Shown: positions 1 to 4,980, counted from the stretch's first letter. The stretch is 5,017 nt of DNA from Acetobacteraceae bacterium UBA6159 (GCA_002422345.1 DIUL01000087.1:1-5017); one strand, 5' to 3'. Notes: generated by a model not told the origin, from the letters alone. Numbers and translations are program-made.

Positions 1-30
1 GCCGTCAACCGGACAGTAGTGGTCAGCCAT
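1..30 (-). CDS. Possible 5' end of an unidentified gene running off the left edge
   Basis: On the minus strand an ATG at 30-28 opens a frame reading MADHYCPVDG up to the window edge. It would be the next gene in the direction of the crotonase gene, whose stop is 36 nt upstream. The stretch 1-65 is less GC-rich than the flanking coding DNA, which fits an intergenic leader. No Shine-Dalgarno sequence is visible before this ATG, and ten codons are too few to recognise a family. It may be a chance ATG. Confidence 0.2.
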   Translation of the reverse strand, partial: MADHYCPVDG

Positions 31-65
31 ATCAATCCGAAACAGGAGCAATTTGGAACGTTGGA

Positions 66-860
66 TCAGCGGCCCGTGAACACCGGCTTGCGCTTTTCCA
101 GGAAGGATTGGGTCGCTTCCTTGAAGTCCTCGCTGCCCTCGGCTTCGCGCTGCATCGCGTCCATGCGGTCTTCATTACGCTGCGACCGTTCAAGGCCGAG
201 CTGATTGATGAAGTATTTGGAGGCGCGGATGGAGAGGGGGGCGTTCACCGCCAGGCGTTCGGCGTAGGCAACCGTGATCGCCTCCAGGTCGTCCGCGTCG
301 ACCACGCGGTTGATCAGGCCGATGCGCAGCGCTTCCTCGGTCTTCAGGCGCCGGCCGGAGAACATGATGTCCTTGGCGATGCTGGGGCCGACCAGGTCCA
401 CAAGCTGCTTCAGGCCTTCCGGCGCATAGGCGATGCCGCGCAGCGCGGCCGGGACGCTGAACTGCGCGTCGGAGGCGGCGAAGCGCATGTCGGCGTTCAG
501 CGCCATGCCCAGGCCGCCGCCGAGGCAGAACCCGTAGATCATCGCGATCACCGGCTTTTCCACATCCAGCAGGGCTCGGCGGAACTTCGAGGGGGCCTCG
601 CGGGCGAGGCGCGCGGTCTCGGGGTCGGCGCGGGTCTTGTCGAAGGACTTGATGTCACCGCCCGAGATGAAGGCCTTCCGGCCCGACCCGCGCATGATGA
701 TGACCTTGATGGAGGGATCGGCGGCGTAGTCCTCGATCACCTTCAGGCCGTCTTCCGGCATGCCGGGGGACAGGGCGTTGAGCTTGGTGGGGTTGTCGAA
801 GATCAGCCAGCCAATGGGGCCTTTCTTCTCCGCGCGGATCAGTCCGGATGTCAGGTTCAT
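66..860 (-). CDS. Enoyl-CoA hydratase/isomerase (crotonase) superfamily protein, atypical active site
   Basis: This is a 264-residue cytoplasmic protein of full crotonase length. The crotonase fold binds acyl-CoA thioesters and stabilises an enolate in an oxyanion hole. The two oxyanion-hole segments are visible: FISGGDI (residues 64-70) and YGFCLGGGLG (109-118). The C-terminus has the usual EKRKPVF ending (255-261). Aligned by eye to rat mitochondrial hydratase, the two catalytic glutamates (E144 in GGGCE, E164 in the PE motif) are G118 and A138 here, in GGGLG and FSVPA. Classical water addition is therefore doubtful; an isomerase, decarboxylase, hydrolase or uncharacterised subfamily is possible. 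The ATG at 860 is preferred over an in-frame ATG at 920 because the family N-terminus begins near MNLTSGLI and AGAAGG (873-878) precedes it, although the 12-nt spacing is long. It lies 85 nt after the flavoprotein gene on the same strand. Superfamily is certain; reaction unknown. Confidence 0.93.
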   Translation of the reverse strand: MNLTSGLIRAEKKGPIGWLIFDNPTKLNALSPGMPEDGLKVIEDYAADPSIKVIIMRGSGRKAFISGGDIKSFDKTRADPETARLAREAPSKFRRALLDVEKPVIAMIYGFCLGGGLGMALNADMRFAASDAQFSVPAALRGIAYAPEGLKQLVDLVGPSIAKDIMFSGRRLKTEEALRIGLINRVVDADDLEAITVAYAERLAVNAPLSIRASKYFINQLGLERSQRNEDRMDAMQREAEGSEDFKEATQSFLEKRKPVFTGR

Positions 861-920
861 TGCGGTGTCTTGCCTTCTGTTTGCGGGACGGGGGATGTGT
901 TGGCCTCCCCGGGTACCCAA

Positions 921-949
921 TGGATACGGCGGGCGGGCCGGGTCATCAA
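921..949 (-). promoter_or_regulatory. Candidate sigma-70-like promoter for the crotonase gene
   Basis: On the minus strand TTGATG (949-944) and TATCCA (926-921) are separated by exactly 17 nt. They match 4 of 6 and 3 of 6 consensus bases. The -35 overlaps the flavoprotein stop codon (948-946). A short imperfect dyad, GTACCC-AAT-GGATAC (913-927), overlaps the -10 and could be an operator. If real, the crotonase can be transcribed separately from the flavoprotein. The matches are weak, so this is a proposal only. Confidence 0.3.
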
Positions 950-1473
950 TGGTGAGGGGAGAATGGCCGGACCGCCGCCATCAGGTGATCGGTCGGCGCA
1001 AGGCGCGGGCCCTGCCCGTCATCGGCCGGGGGGACGATGATCACGCCCCAGTCCGGCAGGGTCCGCAAGGACGCCTGGGCGATCGGATGGTCAAGCAGCG
1101 GCTGGTTCAGCGACGGGCCGACGATCACCGGGGTGCGGCGTCCGATGGCCTCGGCCACGACTGACAGGGCCAGCGTGTCGGCGATTCCGTGCGCCAGTTT
1201 GTTCAGGGAGTTGAAGCCGCAGGGCGCGAACAGCACGACCCCGCGCGGCGGGCGGGGGCGGATGGCCAGGTCAAAATAGGACTCGACGACCTGCGCCCCC
1301 GGCACGTCCGCGAGTTCCCGCCCTGAGACCACCCGGGCGGCGTTCGGCGTCGGGATCGCGATGACCGTCCGGAAGCCCAGGTCGAGCAGACCCCGGAGCA
1401 GTTCCGGCCCGCGGGCGGCGGTCGTGGTGCCGCTGAGGATCAGGTAGGCGACGTCGAAGCGTTCTTCGGTCAT
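946..1473 (-). CDS. Small HFCD-type flavoprotein (PPC decarboxylase/UbiX-like fold)
   Basis: This is a 175-residue single-domain protein of the flavoprotein superfamily (Pfam Flavoprotein, relatives of EpiD, the CoaC domain of CoaBC and AtHAL3a), which bind FMN in a Rossmann-like trimer-forming fold. Visible motifs are a flavin-phosphate loop SGTTTAA (14-20), a PASANT-like APCGFNS followed by LNKLAHGIAD (83-99), and a PAMN-like PSLNQPLL (120-127) before DHP and DWGV. Canonical cysteine decarboxylases have a catalytic His about 14-20 residues before PASANT; here that stretch (IRPRPPRGVV, 71-80) has none. Peptidyl-cysteine or phosphopantothenoylcysteine decarboxylation is therefore unlikely. 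It resembles a class of stand-alone bacterial flavoproteins of unknown role. The ATG at 1473 has GGAGGG (1489-1484) 10 nt upstream. It is divergent from the 2-hydroxyacid dehydrogenase gene, so the two may be co-regulated. Fold assignment is strong; function unknown. Confidence 0.88.
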   Translation of the reverse strand: MTEERFDVAYLILSGTTTAARGPELLRGLLDLGFRTVIAIPTPNAARVVSGRELADVPGAQVVESYFDLAIRPRPPRGVVLFAPCGFNSLNKLAHGIADTLALSVVAEAIGRRTPVIVGPSLNQPLLDHPIAQASLRTLPDWGVIIVPPADDGQGPRLAPTDHLMAAVRPFSPHH

Positions 1474-1560
1474 GGCGTGGGTTCCCTCCGGTCCCGGTAT
1501 GTTGCATCCGTTGGGGCATGGTCGGAAGCTCCGCCCGTTCGACCTGACCGGAGGGTGCCG
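1474..1560. promoter_or_regulatory. Divergent control region with mirrored Shine-Dalgarno arms
   Basis: These 87 nt separate two divergent genes and must hold both leaders. CCCTCCGGTC (1484-1493) and GACCGGAGGG (1546-1555) form a perfect 10-bp inverted repeat. Each arm contains the GGAGGG Shine-Dalgarno of one gene, so both mRNAs share the ribosome-binding context GACCGGAGGG. Between the arms, GTATGTTGCATC (1497-1508) is an exact copy, in the sense of the plus-strand gene, of a motif at the small ORF promoter (2840-2829, minus strand). No convincing -35/-10 pair was found in either direction. The region is regulatory by position; the details are inference. Confidence 0.6.
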
Positions 1561-2619
1561 ATGCGAACCATCAACGTCCTGAGCCTTGTCCGCACCAGCG
1601 CGGCCGATCGCGCGATGATCGCGGCGGTCGATCCCGTCATCCGTCTGACCGACGCCGGCGGCTGGTTCGATGGGGAGTTCCGGGAGACCTGGCCAGCCTT
1701 CACCGCGACCCGCTACCTCGCGCCGGGGTCGAACGGGTCCGGCACGCGGGCGGAACGGGACCGGATGCTGGCCGAGGCTGAGGTGATCCTGGGCGGCTGG
1801 CCCTTCCCGCTCGACCTGCGGGCGCGGTCGCCGAACCTGAAATGGTTCCACCAGCGGCCCGCGGGGGCGAGCAACCTGCTCACCGGGGACCTTTGGGGCA
1901 GCGATGTCCTGGTCACGACCTCGCGCGGGCTGGGGAACACGCTGGCCATGGCCGAGTATGCCGTCGCCGGGATCATGCACCTCGCCAAGGGCCTGCACCG
2001 GGTGGAGGTCGAGCGGGCGGCTGGCCAGTTCAACCACCGCGCCTACCGGCCCTTGCTGCTGGAGGGCAAGACCGTGCTGGTCGTCGGCGCCGGCGGGATC
2101 GGGCTGCCGGTCGGGCGGCTCTGCGCCGCGCTGGGGATGCGGGTCGTGGGCACCCGCCGCCACCCCGAACCGGGCGCGCCATTACCGCCTGGGTTCAGCG
2201 AACTGGTGGGGGCGGGGGACCTCGACCGGCTATTGCCGGAGGCCGATTTCGTGGTCGTCGCCTGCCAATGGACGCCTGAGACGACCAACCTGTTCAACGC
2301 CGCCCGCTTCGCCGCCATGAAGCCAGGCAGTGCCCTGGTCAACGTCGCGCGGGGGGAGATCGTGGACGAGGACGCGTTGGCCGACGCCCTCGCCCAGGAC
2401 CACCTGCGCGGGGCGGTCATGGACGTCTATGTGGGCGAGTTCGAGCGTCCGCCGATGCACCGGCTCTGGTCCGACCCGCGGGTGATGATCACGCCGCATG
2501 TCTCCAACGCCAGCGACCAGGACCGGCATGGGGCGATCGAGCTGTTCCGCGACAACCTGGCTGCCTATGTGGCGGGGCGGCCGTTGCGGAACGTGCTGGA
2601 CTGGAAGCTCGGGTATTAG
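1561..2619 (+). CDS. D-isomer-specific 2-hydroxyacid dehydrogenase (glyoxylate/hydroxypyruvate reductase-like)
   Basis: This 352-residue cytoplasmic protein belongs to the D-2-hydroxyacid dehydrogenase family, which interconverts 2-oxoacids and D-2-hydroxyacids with NAD(P)(H). The substrate-binding loop is QRPAGAS (98-104). The nucleotide-binding Rossmann motif is VVGAGGIG (174-181). The catalytic triad is intact: R264 in NVARGE, E293 in DVYVGE and H313 in TPHVS. After the second Rossmann strand, where NAD-dependent members usually have an Asp, the sequence is GTRRHP (197-202); the paired Arg residues favour NADPH, so a reductase direction is plausible. Length is slightly above the usual 310-340. 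The ATG at 1561 has GGAGG (1550-1554) six nt upstream; an in-frame ATG at 1477 would overlap the divergent leader and add residues without family resemblance. Its TAG stop interlocks with the TAA of the convergent small ORF. The exact substrate cannot be read from sequence. Confidence 0.95.
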   Translation: MRTINVLSLVRTSAADRAMIAAVDPVIRLTDAGGWFDGEFRETWPAFTATRYLAPGSNGSGTRAERDRMLAEAEVILGGWPFPLDLRARSPNLKWFHQRPAGASNLLTGDLWGSDVLVTTSRGLGNTLAMAEYAVAGIMHLAKGLHRVEVERAAGQFNHRAYRPLLLEGKTVLVVGAGGIGLPVGRLCAALGMRVVGTRRHPEPGAPLPPGFSELVGAGDLDRLLPEADFVVVACQWTPETTNLFNAARFAAMKPGSALVNVARGEIVDEDALADALAQDHLRGAVMDVYVGEFERPPMHRLWSDPRVMITPHVSNASDQDRHGAIELFRDNLAAYVAGRPLRNVLDWKLGY

Positions 2620-2789
2620 GTCGGCGGGTGCATCCGGGGAAGGACGGGACCCGTCCCGTCGGCCCACAGGACCACCCGGCGCCACAGCCGGCGCAGGCCA
2701 CAGGCCATGTCCTGGGTGAGAAGTTGCTGACCCTTGATCGAGAGTTCCATCGTCTTGGCGCAACCGCTGAGGAAATCGTCGTTCTGCAT
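2616..2789 (-). CDS. Hypothetical 57-residue protein with its own promoter
   Basis: I do not recognise this protein. The ATG at 2789 has GAGGAC (2802-2797) about 9 nt upstream, and a good promoter-like pair lies further up, so it looks like a real short gene rather than a shadow. It begins MQNDDFLSGCAKTMELSIKG, is predicted mostly helical, and carries a basic-aromatic segment LRRLWRRVVLW (32-42) that could be an amphipathic helix binding membrane or nucleic acid. A proline-rich tail (PVLPRMHPPT) follows. There are two Cys residues (10 and 30) and no signal peptide or clear membrane span. Its TAA (2618-2616) overlaps the TAG of the convergent dehydrogenase (2617-2619). The gene is separated from the DUF1491 gene upstream by an AT-rich gap, arguing against simple operon membership. 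Alternative: non-coding 3' region of the dehydrogenase with a chance ORF. Confidence 0.55.
   Translation of the reverse strand: MQNDDFLSGCAKTMELSIKGQQLLTQDMACGLRRLWRRVVLWADGTGPVLPRMHPPT
2643..2660. terminator. Perfect 8-bp inverted repeat, possible stem-loop after the dehydrogenase
   Basis: GACGGGAC (2643-2650) and GTCCCGTC (2653-2660) are exact reverse complements 2 nt apart. As RNA this folds as a 7-bp stem with loop CCCG. It begins 24 nt past the dehydrogenase stop, where a terminator would be expected, but no T-run follows on either strand, so it is not a classic intrinsic terminator. It also lies inside the C-terminal codons of the convergent small ORF. Confidence 0.35.
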
Positions 2790-2932
2790 CTGGGTCGTCC
2801 TCGTCCAGTGTCGGGGAGGCTTTGATGCGATGCAACATACGTGATGCGCGATTCTAAGGCAACTAAAATTGTCAATCCATTATTTGTGCAACCGTGGTGC
2901 CCGATCACACGCAGAAGGCTGAATATTCATCA
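2790..2932 (-). promoter_or_regulatory. AT-rich regulatory island upstream of the small ORF
   Basis: GC content falls to 19 of 50 bases over 2841-2890, far below the neighbouring genes. Besides the promoter listed separately, it contains a perfect TTGACA (minus strand, 2875-2870) with only a poorly spaced TAGAAT (2856-2851, 13 nt), a half-site TAGTTGCC (minus, 2866-2859) resembling half of the TTGCCnnGGCAA operators known for MarR-type regulators, and a 10-bp palindrome TGAATATTCA (2920-2929) just past the DUF1491 stop. No regulator gene is in the window. No intrinsic terminator for the operon was found here. Confidence 0.5.
2834..2862 (-). promoter_or_regulatory. Probable promoter of the 57-residue ORF
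   Basis: On the minus strand TTGCCT (2862-2857) and TATGTT (2839-2834) are separated by 17 nt, each matching 4 of 6 sigma-70 consensus bases. A start site near 2827 would give a leader of about 38 nt containing the GAGGAC ribosome-binding site. The -35 overlaps the MarR-like half-site TAGTTGCC, so a bound regulator would block polymerase; that regulation is inference. Confidence 0.45.
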
Positions 2933-3271
2933 TCAGACGATCTCGCCCTCGAAGGGTGGCAGCAGATCCGGGGCTTCGAACTCCAGCACCCACAGATCGG
3001 GATCGACCTTCACGCGGCGGTCGACATAGGCGTTGACGGTTTCCTGGTCCACGCCGCCGGGGCCGGTGGCGCGCATCCAGGCCAGGCCGCCGGTCTTGCC
3101 GCGCACCTGGGACAGCACGCTCATGCCCTCCCGCCCATGCAGCACGACCAGCACCCCGCCGGCATCGGGATCGCCCTTGCGGAGCACCATCCCCGGCCGT
3201 CCGTCCTTGTCGCCGAGGCGGAGCGCGATGCTGACCCAAAGTCCCGCCTTCACCCGAGGTTCCGGTTCCAT
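2933..3271 (-). CDS. DUF1491 family protein
   Basis: This is a 112-residue soluble protein matching DUF1491, a family of unknown function that I know from alphaproteobacterial genomes. Recognisable signatures are RVKAGLWV near the N-terminus (6-13), RKGDPDAGGVLV (31-42), WMRATG (65-70), AYVDRR (81-86) and DPDLWVLEFE (90-99). The length is normal and complete. The ATG at 3271 follows the stop of the second SDR by 12 nt, and its Shine-Dalgarno GAGGAG (3284-3279) touches that stop codon, so it is almost certainly the last gene of the SDR operon and probably translated with it. No catalytic motif, signal peptide or membrane segment is evident. Acidic and tryptophan-rich conserved patches might be a protein-interaction surface, which is a guess. 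Family assignment is confident; biochemical role unknown. Confidence 0.88.
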   Translation of the reverse strand: MEPEPRVKAGLWVSIALRLGDKDGRPGMVLRKGDPDAGGVLVVLHGREGMSVLSQVRGKTGGLAWMRATGPGGVDQETVNAYVDRRVKVDPDLWVLEFEAPDLLPPFEGEIV

Positions 3272-3283
3272 GCCGTGTCTCCT

Positions 3284-3976
3284 CTATGGCAGGGCCAGGC
3301 CGCCGCCCTCGATGGGCAGGGCATGGCCGTTGATCCCGCGCGATTCGGGCCGCAGGAGCCAGGCGACGGCGTCGGCGATCTCCGCGGGCGTGGCGACGCG
3401 GCCGTTGGGCACGCCGGCGGCGGCCTGTTCGGGGGTGATGCCGAGTTCCCGGTAGCGCTGGTGCGCCATGTCGGTGTCGACCCAGCCGGGGCACAGCGCG
3501 TTGACCGTGATCCCCCGCGCCGCGACAGCCAGGGCCAGTGCCCGGGTCAGGCCGACGACTCCATGCTTGGCGGCGCAATAGGCGGTCTGGTCGGGGACAC
3601 CTCGCAGGCCGAGGACGGAGGCGATGTTGACGATCCGCCCCGTCCCGTCGGGCAGCTTCGGCACCGCGGCCTTGCAGCAGTAATAGGTCCCATTGAGGTT
3701 GCTGTTCACGATCGCGTGCCAGAGCGCGTCGTCGCCCTCCAGCGTGTTGGACCCGGCGATCCCCGCGCAGTTGACCAGGGCGTCCAGTGTGTCGATCCGC
3801 TCGAACAGCGCTTTCACGGCGGTTGGATCGGCCACGTCGCAGGCAACGAAATCAGGGTCCGGCGTGGCCGGGGCATGGCGGGCGATGGGGATGACGCGCC
3901 AGCCATCCGCCCGCAGGCGGGACGTGACCGCCCCGCCGATGCCGCGGGTGCCGCCGGTGACGAGGGCGGTTTTCAC
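3284..3976 (-). CDS. SDR family oxidoreductase, probable NADP(H)-type
   Basis: This 230-residue protein is a classical short-chain dehydrogenase/reductase resembling 3-oxoacyl-ACP reductase (FabG-like) enzymes. Visible motifs are the cofactor loop TGGTRGIG (7-14), NCAG (69-72, a variant of NNAG), the structural Asn in NSNLNG (N93), catalytic S120, and YxxxK at Y133 and K137 with the standard 13-residue Ser-Tyr spacing, followed by the PGW segment (163-165). R11 in the glycine loop and the Arg after the second strand (IAR, 31-33), with no Asp there, suggest NADP(H). The start is GTG at 3976, overlapping the TGA of the upstream SDR as GTGA, with GGAGG (3990-3986) 9 nt before it; this implies translational coupling. 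The stop is TAG at 3286-3284. The substrate cannot be assigned, and FabG-like naming should not be read as fatty-acid synthesis. Confidence 0.94.
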   Translation of the reverse strand: MKTALVTGGTRGIGGAVTSRLRADGWRVIPIARHAPATPDPDFVACDVADPTAVKALFERIDTLDALVNCAGIAGSNTLEGDDALWHAIVNSNLNGTYYCCKAAVPKLPDGTGRIVNIASVLGLRGVPDQTAYCAAKHGVVGLTRALALAVAARGITVNALCPGWVDTDMAHQRYRELGITPEQAAAGVPNGRVATPAEIADAVAWLLRPESRGINGHALPIEGGGLALP

Positions 3977-4719
3977 TGCGCGGTGCCTCCGCCATCGACG
4001 GGCATGATGACGCCGGTGATGAAGGACGCGGCGTCGGAGGCGAGGAAGGCCACGACCTGGGCGATCTCCTCCGGTTCAGCGAAGCGGCCGAGCGGGACGC
4101 CGGCGCGGTAGTATTCGTGGGATGTGGTGGGGTAGCGGGTGGGGTAGGTGGCCGAGAGGTCGGTGATGACCTGGGACAGCATGGCCGTGTCGGTGCTGCC
4201 GGGCGCGATGCAGTTCACGCGGATGCCGGACTTGGCCCAGTCCAGCGCGGCCGATCGGGACAATTGCGCGATGGCGGCCTTGGACGCGCCGTAGGCCGCG
4301 CTCACCTGCTTGCCGATCAGCGCCTGGTCGGACGCGATGTTGACGATCGCCCCCTTGCCGCGCGCCGCCATGCCCGGGATGACCGCGGCCATGAGCGCGT
4401 AGGCGGCGAAAAAATTGACCCGGAAGACGCGTTCGAGTTCGGCCAGCGGGGTTTCCGTGACCGCGCCGAGGACGGTGATGCCTGCGTTGTTCACCAGGAT
4501 GTCGATGGGTTCGTTCTCGGCGACAAGGCGGGCCAGGCGGGTTTCCAGCGTGGCGGTGTCCGAGAGGTCGAATTCCGGCAGGTCCACGCCGATGACCGTC
4601 ACCCCGTCCCGTTCCAGCACGCGCGCGATGGCGGCGCCGATGCCGCCGCGGTGGCCGGTGACGATGGCGCGCCGTCCGGCGAGTCCGTAGCTGATCCGAG
4701 GGTCCGTGGGCGGTTGCAT
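3973..4719 (-). CDS. SDR family oxidoreductase, probable NAD(H)-type, first gene of the operon
   Basis: This 248-residue classical SDR has the cofactor loop TGHRGGIG (21-28), NNAG (77-80), N102, catalytic S130 and YxxxK at Y143 and K147. All active-site residues are present. D46 at the end of the second strand (GVDLP) indicates NAD(H) preference, unlike the next SDR. The segment after PGSTDTAM (173-180), about residues 181-210 and rich in Tyr and Thr (TYPTRYPTTS), is the variable substrate lid; the C-terminal PVDGGG (240-245) is typical. The ATG at 4719 has a perfect AGGAGG ending 4 nt upstream. It is followed by the second SDR with a 4-nt overlap and then the DUF1491 gene, forming a three-gene unit. 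It may oxidise an alcohol in a sequence of two redox steps with its partner, but the substrate is unknown. Confidence 0.94.
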   Translation of the reverse strand: MQPPTDPRISYGLAGRRAIVTGHRGGIGAAIARVLERDGVTVIGVDLPEFDLSDTATLETRLARLVAENEPIDILVNNAGITVLGAVTETPLAELERVFRVNFFAAYALMAAVIPGMAARGKGAIVNIASDQALIGKQVSAAYGASKAAIAQLSRSAALDWAKSGIRVNCIAPGSTDTAMLSQVITDLSATYPTRYPTTSHEYYRAGVPLGRFAEPEEIAQVVAFLASDAASFITGVIMPVDGGGTAQ

Positions 4720-4784
4720 CTTGCCTCCTGTCGGTGCGGTGCCATTCTGCGGTGAACGCGGGCGGGATGCTACAGAGAGGTTTC
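4720..4784 (-). promoter_or_regulatory. Leader of the SDR-SDR-DUF1491 operon with a weak -10-like motif
   Basis: The minus-strand leader holds the strong AGGAGG ribosome-binding site directly before 4719. TAGCAT (4772-4767) matches 4 of 6 bases of a -10 box and sits in CTGTAGCATCC, similar to TATGTTGCATC at two other upstream regions in this window. No matching -35 was found at normal distance. Transcription must begin upstream of 4719, but the exact site is uncertain. Confidence 0.3.
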
Positions 4785-4809
4785 GGGGGTGGGGATGGGG
4801 GTGCGTGGG
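4785..4809 (+). other. Candidate G-quadruplex motif
   Basis: Four G-runs (4785-4789, 4791-4794, 4797-4801, 4807-4809) separated by 1, 2 and 5 nt satisfy the usual four-run G-quadruplex pattern. They lie on the plus strand, which is the template for the minus-strand operon, just upstream of its leader. Folding in the cell is not shown by the sequence. Confidence 0.45.
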
Positions 4810-4820
4810 ATGGACCGATC

Positions 4821-4978
4821 CTCACCGGACATGGGGTTGGACCGTGTGGATTTTTTGGTGGGGGGTTTGGGGTGGGGGAGGCTCACCGGGCATGGGGTTG
4901 TGTTGGGGGGAAAATTCCGTTCTTGGGAGGCTGGCCTCACCGGGCATGGGGTCGTGTCATGGGGAATAGTCCTTTCTT
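4821..4978 (+). repeat. Three imperfect direct repeats around CTCACCGGGCATGGGGT
   Basis: Copies begin at 4821, 4882 and 4936. The last two are 43-nt units (4882-4924 and 4936-4978) identical at 36 of 43 positions without a gap; the first shares only about the first 19 bases, with one change. The start-to-start distances are 61 and 54 nt, so spacing is irregular. No open frame of convincing composition covers them. They look like an intergenic repeat family seeded in tandem, or protein-binding sites; no CRISPR-like regularity is present. Confidence 0.75.
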
Positions 4979-4980
4979 CT

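Noticed and set aside
860..920. Upstream start of the crotonase at 920
   Set aside because: The added 20 residues are Arg/Gly-rich and unlike the family N-terminus, and the proposed promoter -10 would lie at the start codon.
108..1040. A 310-codon plus-strand open frame opposite the crotonase and flavoprotein genes
   Set aside because: It is antisense to two genes with clear family motifs, has low-complexity Gly/Ala/Arg/Asp composition typical of GC-rich shadows, and shows no domain.
2628..2825. A 65-codon plus-strand frame after the dehydrogenase
   Set aside because: It lacks a convincing Shine-Dalgarno and is antisense to the small minus-strand ORF, which has ribosome-binding and promoter signals. 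It remains a weak alternative.
2230..2838. A 202-codon minus-strand frame covering the 3' part of the dehydrogenase and the small ORF region
   Set aside because: Mostly antisense to conserved dehydrogenase codons and Pro/Arg/Asp-rich without a motif. The 57-codon frame in another register has better start signals.
2884..2891. TTGTGCAA as a palindromic operator
   Set aside because: Its reverse complement is TTGCACAA, so it is not a true palindrome.
2894..4111. A 405-codon plus-strand open frame opposite the DUF1491 and SDR genes
   Set aside because: It is antisense to three well-supported genes, His/Gly/Ala-rich, with no family motif; a GC-bias artefact.
4821..4978. The three repeats as a CRISPR array
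   Set aside because: Only three copies, of unequal length and identity, with unequal spacing and similarity extending into the would-be spacers; no cas gene nearby.
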